DNA from: Clostridium sp. C105KSO13
Lineage (GTDB): Bacteria; Bacillota; Clostridia; Lachnospirales; Lachnospiraceae
Assembly (NCBI RefSeq): GCF_001517425.1
Contig: NZ_FBWL01000150.1
Location: 1-48,261 of the forward strand
Length of the DNA: 48,261 nucleotides
Direction of reading: 5' to 3'
The notes beneath the pieces are model-generated. The model had not been told where the DNA came from, did no database searches, and saw nothing but the letters and a program-made list of their open reading frames with translations. The position numbers were made by a program, and so were the translations under genes. Of this stretch, positions 40,254-48,261 are shown one piece after another; the first letter of the stretch is position 1; each line of letters begins with the position of its first letter.

Positions 40254-41706
40254 TTGACTGGCAGGAGCAGATTATCCGAGACGTCTTCGGAACTGTCAAG
40301 CCAACCGGCTACCGGCAGTTCAATACTGCCTATGTGGAGATACCAAAGAAAATGGGAAAGTCGGAACTTGCTGATGCAATAGCCCTTCTTCTTACCTGCG
40401 GGGATGGTGAAGAACGCGCTAAAGTATACGGCTGTGCCGCTGACCGCCAACAGGCTACCATCGTATTTGATGTGGCAGCCGATATGGTGCGTATGTGTCC
40501 GGCGCTAAATAAAAGAGTGAAAATCCTTACTTCCCAAAAGCGTATCATCTACCAGCCTACCAATAGCTTTTATCAGGTTCTGTCGGCTGAAGCCTACTCT
40601 AAACACGGCTTCAATATCCACGGTGTTGTTTTTATGAGCTCCACACACAACCAAACAGAAAACTTTTTGATGTTATGACCAAGGGCTCCGGTGATGCCAG
40701 AATGCAGCCACTGTATTTTCTCATCACCACCGCCGGAACTGACACTAACAGCATTTGCTATGAGACTCATCAGAAAGCAAAGGATATTTTGGAAGGCCGC
40801 AAGAATGACTCCACCTTCTATCCTGTTATCTATGGTGCCGATGAAGCTGATGTTTGGACTGACCCGAAGGTGTGGAAGAAAGCGAATCCTTCCCTTGGTA
40901 TTACAGTTGGTCTCGACAAGGTTAAAGCGGCCTGCGAATCAGCTCAGCAGAATCCCGGCGAAGAGAATGCCTTTCGGCAGCTTCGACTCAATCAATGGGT
41001 CAAACAGGCAATTCGCTGGATGCCAATGGATAAATGGGATGCCTGTTCCTTTAAGATCGATGAAGAAATGTTGGAAGGTCGGGTCTGCTATGGCGGTCTT
41101 GACCTATCCTCCACCACTGATATCACCGCTTTTGTTCTGGTCTTTCCACCGCAGGATGAAGACGATAAATATTCCGTTTTGCCATATTTCTGGTTACCGG
41201 AAGAAACACTCGACCTGCGTGTCAAGCGTGACCATGTTCCTTATGATGTGTGGGAGCGACAAGGCTTTGTGCAGACCACGGAAGGTAATGTTGTCCATTA
41301 CGGCTACATTGAGAGATTCGAAAAGCTGGGAGAACGCTTCAATATCCGTGAGATTGCCTTCGACCGCTGGGGAGCTGTGCAGATGGTGCAGAACCTCGAG
41401 GGCATGGGCTTTACCGTCGTTCCATTTGGTCAGGGCTTCAAAGACATGTCTCCTCCTACCAAAGAGCTGATGAAGCTGACATTAGAACAGAGGCTGGCAC
41501 ACGGCGGCCATCCGGTACTGCGCTGGATGATGGATAACATCTTTATCCGTACTGACCCTGCTGGTAATATCAAAGCCGATAAAGAAAAATCCACGGAAAA
41601 AATCGACGGTGCTGTAGCAACCATCATGGGCCTCGACCGTGCAATCCGCTGTGGCAGCGATACCGGAGCTTCTGTCTACGATGACAGAGGCATTTTGTTT
41701 ATATGA
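40130..41706 (+). pseudogene. Phage terminase large subunit, frameshifted
   Basis: The two-part protein is a TerL of the Terminase_1 type. Part 1 (40130-40678) holds the ATPase start: YVEIPKKMGKSELADAIALL is the Walker A region. Part 2 (40675-41706) begins MTKGSGDARMQPLYFLITTA and holds the nuclease (CYGGLDLSSTTDITAFVLVF with the first acidic residue, IREIAFDRWGAVQM). At 40633/40634 one base is missing. With a G restored the text reads VVFDELHTQPNRKLFDVMTK, the Walker B region. The N-terminal ~10 residues are also missing at the junction with DUF4314. Packaging is probably dead unless this is a sequencing error. Confidence 0.9.
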
Positions 41707-41765
41707 TGTATTGTTCTATCCGCCTTGGATATTCTATATATGAATACTCCTAACATGAAATAATA

Positions 41766-41845
41766 CGCCTAATTTCCATATTAAATTATGCGCTTTTTTC
41801 GCCCGTGGCATTTACTTTCGCCCAAATCAATGCTATGATTAGGCG
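41766..41845. promoter_or_regulatory. Symmetric control region of the Fic gene
   Basis: CGCCTAAT (41766-41773) and ATTAGGCG (41838-41845) are perfect inverted copies around the promoter. TTCGCCC occurs at 41798-41804 and again within 41816-41823, and GGCGAAT twice between the -10 and the start codon. The pattern looks like an operator for a dedicated regulator, which is not encoded next to it. Confidence 0.5.
41811..41839 (+). promoter_or_regulatory. Promoter of the Fic gene
   Basis: TTTACT (41811-41816) and TATGAT (41834-41839), preceded by TGC as an extended -10, are separated by 17 bases. It stands 28 bases before the Fic start codon. Confidence 0.65.
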
Positions 41846-41866
41846 AATAGGAATGGAGGTAGGCGA

Positions 41867-42916
41867 ATGAGAACTTTTAATTATGCCACACTAAAAGACC
41901 ATCAGTGGGATTCAGAAATTCTTGGATTGGTCGCACAAATTCACGAGTTCAAAGGGCGGCAGGAACTATATTTAAAACAAAAACCAGCTGCATTGGATAA
42001 ACTGATTGAAATTGCTAAAATTCAAAGTACAGAGGCATCCAATAAAATTGAGGGTATAGTAACTACAAGCACAAGAGTCCAACAGCTGTGTATGGATAAA
42101 ACCACGCCAAAGAATAGAGATGAAGAGGAAATTATGGGTTACCGTGATGTACTGAATACAATTCACGAAAGCTACGAGTACATTCCGATTCGCTCTTCCT
42201 ATATTTTGCAGCTGCAACGTGACCTTTACAAATACTCCGAAAAAAGCATTGGCGGCAGATATAAAAATACGCAAAATGTAATTGCTGAAACTGCTCCAGA
42301 CGGTACACAAACTGTACGGTTTATGCCCTTAGACCCATACGAAACTCCTGGTGCAATTGAGGCTATCTGCGAAAGCTTTAGTCAGGTAATTGACTCTTGC
42401 GTGATTGATCCGCTTGTTTTAATTCCGATTTTTATTAATGATTTTTTATGTATCCACCCTTTCAATGATGGAAATGGTCGGATGTCACGACTGCTTACTA
42501 CTCTTCTGCTCTATCGATGTGGATATGTTGTTGGCCGATATATCAGTATTGAAAGCAAAATTGAAAAGACAAAATCCAAGTACTATGATGTGTTGGAACA
42601 ATGCGGTATCAACTGGCATGAAGGTAATAACAATCCAAATCCATTTATTAAATATCTGCTTGGCATTATTCTTTCAGCCTATCGGGATTTTGAGAGCCGA
42701 ATTAATCTAACTGATGATAAAATTCCTGCACTTGAACAGGTGCGAAATGCTATTAATGAAAAAATCGGCAAATTCACCAAGAGTGAGATAATGGAACTTG
42801 TCCCTACCATCGGCAAGGCATCCATTGAAAATTCATTAAAAAGCCTGGTGGAAGAAGATTTTATTGAACGGCACGGCAAAGGAAAGGCTACCTTTTATAC
42901 ACGAACCGATAAATAA
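41867..42916 (+). CDS. Fic/DOC family AMP-transferase, class II
   Basis: 349 residues in the typical large-Fic layout: an N-terminal helical domain with the inhibitory motif S58-NKI-E62-G63 (class II autoinhibition by the glutamate), the Fic core with catalytic HPFNDGNGRMSRLL (H197 to R205), and a C-terminal winged helix (SEIMELVPTIGKASIENSLK). GGAGG lies seven bases upstream of the ATG. Fic enzymes AMPylate protein targets and act as toxins or regulators. It sits between terminase and portal with its own promoter and terminator and is more AT-rich than the flanking phage genes, suggesting a later insertion. Confidence 0.92.
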   Translation: MRTFNYATLKDHQWDSEILGLVAQIHEFKGRQELYLKQKPAALDKLIEIAKIQSTEASNKIEGIVTTSTRVQQLCMDKTTPKNRDEEEIMGYRDVLNTIHESYEYIPIRSSYILQLQRDLYKYSEKSIGGRYKNTQNVIAETAPDGTQTVRFMPLDPYETPGAIEAICESFSQVIDSCVIDPLVLIPIFINDFLCIHPFNDGNGRMSRLLTTLLLYRCGYVVGRYISIESKIEKTKSKYYDVLEQCGINWHEGNNNPNPFIKYLLGIILSAYRDFESRINLTDDKIPALEQVRNAINEKIGKFTKSEIMELVPTIGKASIENSLKSLVEEDFIERHGKGKATFYTRTDK

Positions 42917-42931
42917 CACTACAATATTTTA

Positions 42932-42960
42932 AGCATCTATCAGCCGATAGGTGCTTTTTT
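42932..42960 (+). terminator. Terminator after the Fic gene
   Basis: AGCATCTATC (42932-42941) pairs with GATAGGTGCT (42946-42955), one wobble, followed by six T. Confidence 0.85.
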
Positions 42961-42990
42961 CATGCCATTTTGAAAGGAGCGTGATTCTAT

Positions 42991-44352
42991 ATGAGTATAT
43001 TGAGCGGATTATTTCGGTCAAGAGACAAGCCGACCAATGCAACCTCCGGCAGCTCTTATCGTTTTTTTATGGGCGGCTCCACCTCCGGAAAACCCGTGAA
43101 TGAACGCTCTGCCATGCAGATGACCGCTGTATACTCCTGTGTGAGAATTCTGGCAGAAGCAATTGCTGGTCTCCCACTTCATCTTTTCCATTATACCGAC
43201 GAAGGCGGCAAAGAAAAAGCAAGCAATCACTCGTTATATTTCCTGCTTCACGACGAACCCAATCCAGAAATGACCTCGTTTGTTTTTCGTGAAACCTTGA
43301 TGACCCACCTGCTTTTGTGGGGAAATGCCTATTCCCAGATTATTCGTAACGGTAAAGGAGAAGTCATCGCCCTCTATCCGCTTATGCCTAATCGCATGAC
43401 CGTGGACAGAGATGAAAACGGAAGGCTCTACTACCAATACAACACCAGCAAGGACGATGCGCCCACTATGAACGGCACTGTTGTAAAGCTCAAGCCCTCC
43501 GATGTGCTTCATATTCCGGGACTTGGCTTTGACGGTCTGGTGGGATATTCACCAATTGCTATGGCCAAGAATGTGATTGGCATGGCCATTGCCTGTGAGG
43601 AGTATGGTGCCAAGTTCTTTGCGAATGGTGCCACTCCCGGTGGCATCTTAGAACATCCGGGAACAGTGAAAGATCCTCAGCGTGTAAGAGATAGCTGGAA
43701 TACCGCTTTTGGTGGCAGCTCAAATGCCAATAAGGTTGCTGTTTTAGAGGAAGGCATGAAGTACACACCGATTTCCATCAGCCCGGAACAAGCCCAGTTC
43801 CTTGAAACAAGAAAATTTCAAATTAATGAGATTGCTCGAATTTTCCGAGTGCCGCCTCACATGGTTGGTGATTTGGAAAAGTCGAGCTTTTCTAATATCG
43901 AGCAGCAATCACTGGAATTTGTGAAATACACTCTCGACCCGTGGGTCAGCCGTTGGGAGCAGGCGATGGTTCGTTCACTGCTTTCTGCAACCGACAAGAA
44001 CCACTACTTTATCAAGTTCAATGTTGACGGCCTGCTTCGTGGTGATTATCAGAGCCGAATGAACGGCTACGCCACTGCAAGGCAAAATGGCTGGATGTCT
44101 GCAAATGACATCCGAGAACTAGAAAACCTTGACTTGATTCCTCCTGAACAAGGTGGTGACTTATATCTCATCAATGGCAATATGACCAAACTGGAGGACG
44201 CAGGAATATTTGCGGCAACACCTGCCGCTAACGGAAAGGAGGAAAAATCGGATGAAGAAGTTTTGGAACTGGAAGAACCAGACGACTCCACAGCAGGCGC
44301 CCGAAAGGACGCTGTTTCTGAACGGAACCATCGCAGAGGAATGCTGGTTTGA
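42991..44352 (+). CDS. Phage portal protein, HK97 family
   Basis: The portal forms the dodecameric DNA gate of the head. 453 residues; AVYSCVRILAEAIAGLPLHL, FVFRETLMTHLLLWGNAYSQ, LKPSDVLHIPGLGFDGLVGY, and EIARIFRVPPHMVGDLEKSS match the HK97 portal family closely in order and length. AAAGGAG lies eleven bases upstream. The last 101 bases overlap the protease gene. It looks intact. Confidence 0.93.
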   Translation: MSILSGLFRSRDKPTNATSGSSYRFFMGGSTSGKPVNERSAMQMTAVYSCVRILAEAIAGLPLHLFHYTDEGGKEKASNHSLYFLLHDEPNPEMTSFVFRETLMTHLLLWGNAYSQIIRNGKGEVIALYPLMPNRMTVDRDENGRLYYQYNTSKDDAPTMNGTVVKLKPSDVLHIPGLGFDGLVGYSPIAMAKNVIGMAIACEEYGAKFFANGATPGGILEHPGTVKDPQRVRDSWNTAFGGSSNANKVAVLEEGMKYTPISISPEQAQFLETRKFQINEIARIFRVPPHMVGDLEKSSFSNIEQQSLEFVKYTLDPWVSRWEQAMVRSLLSATDKNHYFIKFNVDGLLRGDYQSRMNGYATARQNGWMSANDIRELENLDLIPPEQGGDLYLINGNMTKLEDAGIFAATPAANGKEEKSDEEVLELEEPDDSTAGARKDAVSERNHRRGMLV

Positions 44353-44989
44353 TGACGACGTAACACCACAGCTTTTCAAAGATGAGCTGCTTGCTGGCAC
44401 CGGAGATATCACAGTGTGGATTAACTCTCCGGGCGGCGACTGTGTGGCCGCAGCTCAAATCTACAATATGCTGATGGAATATAAGGGTAATGTCACTGTG
44501 AAAATAGATGGCATCGCCGCTTCTGCTGCCTCAGTCATTGCTATGGCCGGAACAAAGGTTTTAATGTCGCCGGTTTCCATGATGATGATTCATAATCCCG
44601 CGACGATTGCATGGGGTGATCATGCAGAAATGCAAAAGGCCATTGACATGCTGGCTGAAGTAAAAGAATCCATTATCAACGCTTATGAAATTAAAACCGG
44701 AATGTCTCGGACTAAGCTGGCTCATCTCATGGATGCGGAAACCTGGATGGATGCAAACAAAGCAATCGAGCTGGGCTTTGCAGACGCCATGATCGGACGC
44801 TGTGAAGATAGTGATAATGTGGAAATCCCACAGACTTCCATGCTGTTTTCTAAGGCTGCTGTAACTAACTCACTGATTGACAAGATTGCAGCCAAATGCA
44901 AAATTCAGCAAAAAACAGAACCAATCAACAGCAACATCTCAGCCGACGCCCTCATGGACAGGCTCAACCTAATAAAAAATTGGAGGTAA
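44252..44989 (+). CDS. Phage head maturation protease, ClpP-like
   Basis: The serine protease that processes the capsid scaffold in HK97-type heads. I chose ATG 44252 (MKKFWNWKNQTTPQQAPERT) because AAGGAGG stands nine bases upstream; the open frame starts 14 codons earlier. About 245 residues with the ClpP-type fold: VWINSPGGDCVAAAQIYNML, the nucleophile region DGIAASAASVIAMAGTKVLM and the histidine in MIHNPATIAWGDH. It lies inside the portal end and four bases before the capsid gene. Confidence 0.9.
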   Translation: MKKFWNWKNQTTPQQAPERTLFLNGTIAEECWFDDDVTPQLFKDELLAGTGDITVWINSPGGDCVAAAQIYNMLMEYKGNVTVKIDGIAASAASVIAMAGTKVLMSPVSMMMIHNPATIAWGDHAEMQKAIDMLAEVKESIINAYEIKTGMSRTKLAHLMDAETWMDANKAIELGFADAMIGRCEDSDNVEIPQTSMLFSKAAVTNSLIDKIAAKCKIQQKTEPINSNISADALMDRLNLIKNWR

Positions 44990-44992
44990 TTA

Positions 44993-46033
44993 ATGATGAG
45001 TACAATTTTAGAAACGCGTGAAAAGCGTAACAAAGCATGGGAAACTCCAATTACACATAAGCCTACTGCCGGCAACACTGAAGAAAGAAAAACCGGTCGT
45101 TCCTCTGACGAATATAAGAAAGCAATGATGTCTGCCCTTCGTTCTAACTTCCGCAACGTAAGTAATGTGCTTCAGGAAGGTGTTGATGCCGATGGCGGTT
45201 ATCTTGTCCCGGAAGAATACGACCATCGCCTGGTTGATGCCCTAACTGAGGAAAATATCTTCCGTGGTCTCGCTACTACAATTACGACCAGCGGCGAGCG
45301 TAAAATCAACATTGCCGCAACGAAACCTGCCGCTGCCTGGATTGATGAAGGTGAGGCTCTGACCTTTGGTGATGCAACCTTCGCACAAATTAACCTTGAT
45401 GCACACAAACTCCATGTTGCTGTAAAGGTAACAGAAGAACTGCTTTATGACAACGCCTTCCAGCTTGAAAACCATATTATCGATATGTTTTCCAAGGCAC
45501 TTTCAAATGCTGAGGAAGACGCCTTCCTGAATGGCGATGGAACTGGCAAGCCGCTGGGAATCTTTGCTGAGACTGGCGGTGGAGAAATTGGTGTTACGGC
45601 TGCTTCCGCTACCGCAATCACGGCAGATGAAATCATCAATTTAGTCTATTCTCTAAAGCGCCCTTACCGTAAAAAGGCTAAGTTTATCATGAATGACCAA
45701 ACTGTAGCTGCTGTTCGTAAGCTCAAAGATGGCAACGGTAATTATTTATGGCAGCCGTCTGCACAGGCTGGTGAACCAGACCGTCTTTTCGGTTATGAAG
45801 TGTTGACTTCTCCTTATGCTCCTACCATTGCTTCTGATCAGCCTGTTATCGCCTTTGGTGATTTCAGCTATTACAACATCGGCGACCGTGGTACTCGTTC
45901 CTTCGCTGAACTTAAAGAGCTTTTTGCCGGTAATGGTATGATCGGCTTCGTTGCCAAGGAACGTGTAGATGGGAAGCTGGTACTTCCTGAAGCAGTTAAA
46001 ATTCTTAAGATGAAGTCCGGCTCTGCCGGTTAA
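44993..46033 (+). CDS. Major capsid protein, HK97 family
   Basis: 346 residues. The N-terminal charged helical delta-like region (about residues 1-60) is followed by the HK97 fold: GYLVPEEYDHRLVDALTEEN, TEELLYDNAFQLENHIIDMF, EEDAFLNGDGTGKPLGIF and FGDFSYYNIGDRGTRSFAEL are typical. GGAGG is six bases before ATG 44993; a second ATG follows immediately. The delta-like region fits cleavage by the upstream protease. A terminator follows. Confidence 0.95.
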   Translation: MMSTILETREKRNKAWETPITHKPTAGNTEERKTGRSSDEYKKAMMSALRSNFRNVSNVLQEGVDADGGYLVPEEYDHRLVDALTEENIFRGLATTITTSGERKINIAATKPAAAWIDEGEALTFGDATFAQINLDAHKLHVAVKVTEELLYDNAFQLENHIIDMFSKALSNAEEDAFLNGDGTGKPLGIFAETGGGEIGVTAASATAITADEIINLVYSLKRPYRKKAKFIMNDQTVAAVRKLKDGNGNYLWQPSAQAGEPDRLFGYEVLTSPYAPTIASDQPVIAFGDFSYYNIGDRGTRSFAELKELFAGNGMIGFVAKERVDGKLVLPEAVKILKMKSGSAG

Positions 46034-46047
46034 ACAGTAACAACGAA

Positions 46048-46084
46048 AAGGCGATGCTACGCTTAACCACAGCATCGCCTTTTT
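46048..46084 (+). terminator. Terminator after the capsid gene
   Basis: AAGGCGATGCT (46048-46058) pairs with AGCATCGCCTT (46071-46081), followed by TTT. It lies between capsid and connector, a usual place for boosting capsid over downstream transcripts. Confidence 0.8.
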
Positions 46085-46101
46085 ATGCGAGAGGTGAGAC
46101 A

Positions 46102-46377
46102 ATGCCTGTAACATTAGAAGAAATTAAAAACTATCTGCGCGTGGACTTTGATGATGATGACAGTTTACTATCTTATTTTCTCGAAAGTGGGTTAAAGCTT
46201 TGCATGGATGTGGCCCGTACTGATGATATGGAGACCTTTGCTGCCGAAGGCAATGCTAAAATCGCCGTGATGTACGCTGCTGCCTATCTATACGAACATC
46301 GTGAGGAGGCTGACCACCACGACTTAACCCTTACACTTCGCTCGCTTCTGTTTGGTATTCGCAAGGAGGGATTTTAA
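46102..46377 (+). CDS. Head-tail connector protein (gp6-like)
   Basis: A small protein of 91 residues from ATG 46102 (MPVTLEEIKNYLRVDFDDDD), with GAGAGGTGA upstream; the longer frame overlaps the terminator hairpin. The all-helical pattern VTLEEIKNYLRVDFDDDDSL...AVMYAAAYLYEHREEAD matches the phage DNA-packaging/connector family (HK97 gp6-like). It attaches to the portal. The last codon overlaps the next start. Confidence 0.88.
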   Translation: MPVTLEEIKNYLRVDFDDDDSLLSYFLESGLKLCMDVARTDDMETFAAEGNAKIAVMYAAAYLYEHREEADHHDLTLTLRSLLFGIRKEGF

Positions 46378-46718
46378 TGGATATTGCGGCTATGAATGTG
46401 CGAATCAATTTCCAGAAAAATGGTGTCATCGTTGATAAAATAAGTAATCACACAAATGGCTGGAGCGAATTCTATTCCTGCTTTGCAACCATCAGCGACT
46501 CGGCAGGCAAAAGTTCTGCAGAAGATACTGCCGCTGGTCTCATTGTTGACCATTCGGATATTAGCTTTACAGTGCGTTTCTGCAAAAAGGCTATGGCAGT
46601 CTCCAGCACCAATTTTCGTATTCTCTGGAACGAAGAGGTCTATAACATTGTAAAAATTGACCATTTAAATTTAAAGAAGCATGCTTTGAAATTTAAATGC
46701 GAGAAAGAGAGGTTGTGA
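46377..46718 (+). CDS. Phage head closure protein
   Basis: 113 residues, beta-rich, starting MDIAAMNVRINFQKNGVIVD and containing WSEFYSCFATISDSAG and VRFCKKAMAVSSTNFRILWN, the pattern of the SPP1 gp16-type head-closure/head-tail adaptor family. AAGGAGG lies upstream within the previous gene, and the ATG overlaps that gene's stop. Confidence 0.82.
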   Translation: MDIAAMNVRINFQKNGVIVDKISNHTNGWSEFYSCFATISDSAGKSSAEDTAAGLIVDHSDISFTVRFCKKAMAVSSTNFRILWNEEVYNIVKIDHLNLKKHALKFKCEKERL

Positions 46719-46719
46719 T

Positions 46720-47100
46720 ATGTCGAGAAGTGTCTCTATCAGTGAGATGGCTGATGCCATCATGGAAGGCCTCACTGAATATGCTGACCTTGCTACTGAG
46801 GATGTGAAAAAGTCTGTAAAAAAAGCCGGAAATACAGTCCGAAAGGAAATACAGGAACATGCTCCTAAGAACAGCGGTACTTATTCCAAGAGTTGGTCTG
46901 TGAATAACACCAAAGAAACCGCCAACTCGCTGGAAGTAACCGTGTATTCAAGAAACCGCTATCAGCTTGCACATCTTCTAGAATTCGGCCATACCAAGCG
47001 AGGTGGCGGCCGGGTATCTGGTAAAGCGCATATTGCTCCTGCGGAAGAACTTGGTATGAAACAGCTGGAAAGCGATATCGAGAAGGCCTTGAAAGGATAA
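46720..47100 (+). CDS. HK97 gp10-family tail component
   Basis: 126 residues: MADAIMEGLTEYADLATEDV, RKEIQEHAPKNSGTYSKSWS, YSRNRYQLAHLLEFGHTKRG, the signature of the gp10/minor tail family. It is placed between head closure and tail completion as in other HK97-type phages. It starts one base after the previous stop. Confidence 0.9.
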   Translation: MSRSVSISEMADAIMEGLTEYADLATEDVKKSVKKAGNTVRKEIQEHAPKNSGTYSKSWSVNNTKETANSLEVTVYSRNRYQLAHLLEFGHTKRGGGRVSGKAHIAPAEELGMKQLESDIEKALKG

Positions 47101-47106
47101 TACAAC

Positions 47107-47424
47107 ATGGATGAGATCCTACAAATATTAGGTAAAATTCAGATGCCTTTTGCTTATGACCATTTTGCCGAGGGCGAAGCGCCTGACCCACCATTTATTT
47201 GCTATCTGTTACCTGATAGCAACAATTTCTCTGCAGATGGCAAGGTTTATTACAAAGTAAATAACGTTCATATTGAGCTGTATACCGATTTGAAGGATTT
47301 ATCGATGGAAGCAGCTGTTGAGGCCGTGCTGGATGAGCATGGCATTTTTTATAACAAATCCGAAACCTGGATCGAGAGCGAAAAGCTTTATGAGATCCTA
47401 TACACTTTTGAAATGGAGGTCTGA
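47107..47424 (+). CDS. Tail completion-type protein
   Basis: 105 residues, starting MDEILQILGKIQMPFAYDHF and containing PPFICYLLPDSNNFSADGKV and VHIELYTDLKDLSMEAAVEA, a pattern shared by small proteins between gp10 and the major tail protein in Clostridia and Listeria-type phages. The tail-completion role is inferred from position and pattern. Confidence 0.75.
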   Translation: MDEILQILGKIQMPFAYDHFAEGEAPDPPFICYLLPDSNNFSADGKVYYKVNNVHIELYTDLKDLSMEAAVEAVLDEHGIFYNKSETWIESEKLYEILYTFEMEV

Positions 47425-47427
47425 CAA

Positions 47428-48036
47428 ATGGCAGATAAAAATAACAAGGTGAAATACAACCTTAAAAACACCCATTATGCGTTACTCAGTATTGGCGAGG
47501 ATGGTAGCGTTTCTTATGGTACACCAACACCAATGCCCGGCGCTGTTTCCACCTCCCTGGATGCCAATGGCGAGCCGGAAAACTTCTATGCCGACGGTAT
47601 CGCTTACTATGTCATCAATAACAATATGGGCTATGACGGCGATTTGGAGTTTGCTATGATTCCGGAAAGTTTTCGCACAGAGGCCTTGAAAGAGCAACTG
47701 GACGACAATGGCGTATTGATTGAAAACGCCGATGTAGAGCTTGCTTCCTTTGCACTGTTATTCGAGTTTGATGGCGATCAGAGGCATATTCGTCATGTGC
47801 TTTATAATTGTGCAGCTTCCCGACCGGGTATCGAAGGTAAGACCAACGAGGACTCTCGTGAGGTACAGACAGAGACGCTGACAATTAACGCTACTCCCCT
47901 GTCGGGAGGAATGGTAAAAGCCAAGACCGGCAATACCACAAGCGCCGCTGTTTATAACGACTGGTACAAGGCTGTCTATATACCTGCGGTCACTCCCAAT
48001 TCATCTGAGACTGAGGAAAGTGAAGGTACTGCATAA
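47428..48036 (+). CDS. Major tail protein, phi13 type
   Basis: 202 residues: NKVKYNLKNTHYALLSIGED, MPGAVSTSLDANGEPENFYA, GYDGDLEFAMIPESFRTEAL and ALLFEFDGDQRHIRHVLYNC match the phi13-type major tail protein of siphoviruses. GGAGG is close upstream. Its stop overlaps the chaperone start (TAATG). The Ser/Glu-rich C-terminal tail (NSSETEESEG) is common in this family. Confidence 0.9.
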   Translation: MADKNNKVKYNLKNTHYALLSIGEDGSVSYGTPTPMPGAVSTSLDANGEPENFYADGIAYYVINNNMGYDGDLEFAMIPESFRTEALKEQLDDNGVLIENADVELASFALLFEFDGDQRHIRHVLYNCAASRPGIEGKTNEDSREVQTETLTINATPLSGGMVKAKTGNTTSAAVYNDWYKAVYIPAVTPNSSETEESEGTA

Positions 48037-48131
48037 TGAGTATGATTCAGACTATTGAGATTGATGGTAAGCAGGTGCCCTTCCGTGCATCTGCTGCTAT
48101 TCCCCGTATTTATCGGTTGAAATTTCACTGG
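48036..48131 (+). pseudogene. Tail assembly chaperone, cut by insertion sequence
   Basis: The first 32 residues (MSMIQTIEIDGKQVPFRASA, AIPRIYRLKF) are the conserved start of the tail assembly chaperone that follows major tail genes. From about 48131 the sequence changes to the end of an IS256-type element, so the rest of the gene is displaced beyond the window. The interruption should abolish tail assembly. Confidence 0.85.
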
Positions 48132-48261
48132 GACGGTAGTGTCATAAATTTTGTGTCTTTGGTAATAAATGGTTCCAATCTGGTAAGAATTAAATATGAA
48201 TATTCTTATCAGAGAGGAGCCTATTATTATGGCTATTGCAAAGGAGCAATTAAGACAAATT
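48131..48261 (+). mobile_element. IS256-type insertion sequence, left end
   Basis: GGACGGTAGTGTCATAAATT and TTGTGTC near 48131-48155 look like an IS256-family terminal repeat, followed by ~70 non-coding bases and a transposase start. The element runs past the window. Confidence 0.7.
48229..48261 (+). CDS. IS256-type transposase, N-terminal 11 codons
   Basis: AGAGAGGAG about eleven bases upstream of ATG 48229 opens MAIAKEQLRQI, an N-terminus typical of Mutator/IS256 transposases. Only 11 codons are inside the window, so the family call rests mainly on the end sequence, spacing and this short start. Confidence 0.65.
   Translation, partial: MAIAKEQLRQI

Larger units (their letters stand above)
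39187..48131 (+). mobile_element. Defective HK97-type prophage, packaging and head region
   Basis: Plus-strand genes in canonical order: DUF4314, terminase large subunit, portal, ClpP-type protease, major capsid, connector, head closure, gp10-like, tail completion, phi13-type major tail protein, tail chaperone. The left end, integrase and small terminase are missing from the window, the terminase is frameshifted, and an insertion sequence interrupts the last gene. A Fic gene sits between terminase and portal. Confidence 0.85.

Noticed and set aside
40691-41470. Plus-strand open frame of 259 codons inside the terminase
   Set aside because: It is the off-frame of the terminase nuclease half; the protein text is Arg/Ser/Pro-rich without motifs. 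It arises from the codon pattern of the real gene.
46054-46101. Upstream extension of the connector gene from ATG 46054
   Set aside because: It would start inside the terminator hairpin; ATG 46102 with a GAGAGGTGA site and the usual family N-terminus is better.
1-48261. CRISPR arrays, tRNA and rRNA genes
   Set aside because: I saw no regularly spaced direct repeats and no cloverleaf or rRNA sequence on either strand by eye. A tRNAscan or CRISPR search would settle this.

Overview
This AT-rich window most likely comes from a low-GC Firmicute of class Clostridia, probably a gut Lachnospiraceae relative. The grounds are the protein families (thiW/thiM under a TPP riboswitch, DUF1048/PadR ABC operon, RumA tail fragment, HK97-type Clostridia prophage head genes) and strong AGGAGG ribosome binding sites. 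No 16S, tRNA or other taxonomic marker is present, so this is inference.

Layout. 1-3150 (minus): decayed sugar-ABC permease and short-chain dehydrogenase fragments, then class II fumarase with an AEC-type organic-acid transporter. 3377-5868 (plus): a thiamine-salvage operon (thiW, thiM, HAD phosphatase) behind a composite leader that holds a promoter, a canonical TPP aptamer with terminator, a short upstream ORF and a second TPP-like structured element. 5897-6847 (minus): a D-2-hydroxyacid dehydrogenase. 7068-16569: a type I restriction-modification island with a half-length S protein, HsdR, HsdS, HsdM, a DUF3990 / unknown / DUF3791 cassette, a spare HsdS recognition-domain cassette and a convergent tyrosine recombinase. 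Short repeats bound the recognition cassettes, and one of them recurs inverted on both sides of the recombinase.

16570-21044: a lactamase-fold remnant, DNA-3-methyladenine glycosylase I, a small unknown protein, a candidate structured RNA, and a MoxR-type AAA/VWA protein with its partner. 21238-25104: a two-gene ABC exporter with a divergent TetR regulator, then a truncated TipA-like MerR regulator with a clear operator. 25190-27412: a scrap zone holding two separate large-serine-recombinase tails with matching terminators, an HD-domain protein and a broken MFS pump. 27501-30123: a five-gene padR-DUF1048-DUF1048-ABC operon. 30320-32724: IS66 and IS3 remnants, an Lrp regulator with a divergent AhpD-like gene, and the 3' end of a rumA-type methyltransferase gene.

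32922-38662: XRE regulators, a HipBA-like kinase module with a zinc-finger third gene, and a pair of unrecognised genes, one encoding a secreted protein. 39212 to the end: the packaging and head genes of an HK97-type prophage. It carries a deletion, a frameshift in the terminase, an inserted Fic gene with its own promoter, and an IS256-type element cutting the tail-chaperone gene at the window edge.

The window therefore reads as a few core metabolic genes surrounded by repeated layers of mobile-element insertion and decay. The observations I rate highest are the second thiamine-leader element (3644-3762), the recombinase-linked HsdS cassette system (7068-12432) and the structured RNA at 18385-18527.
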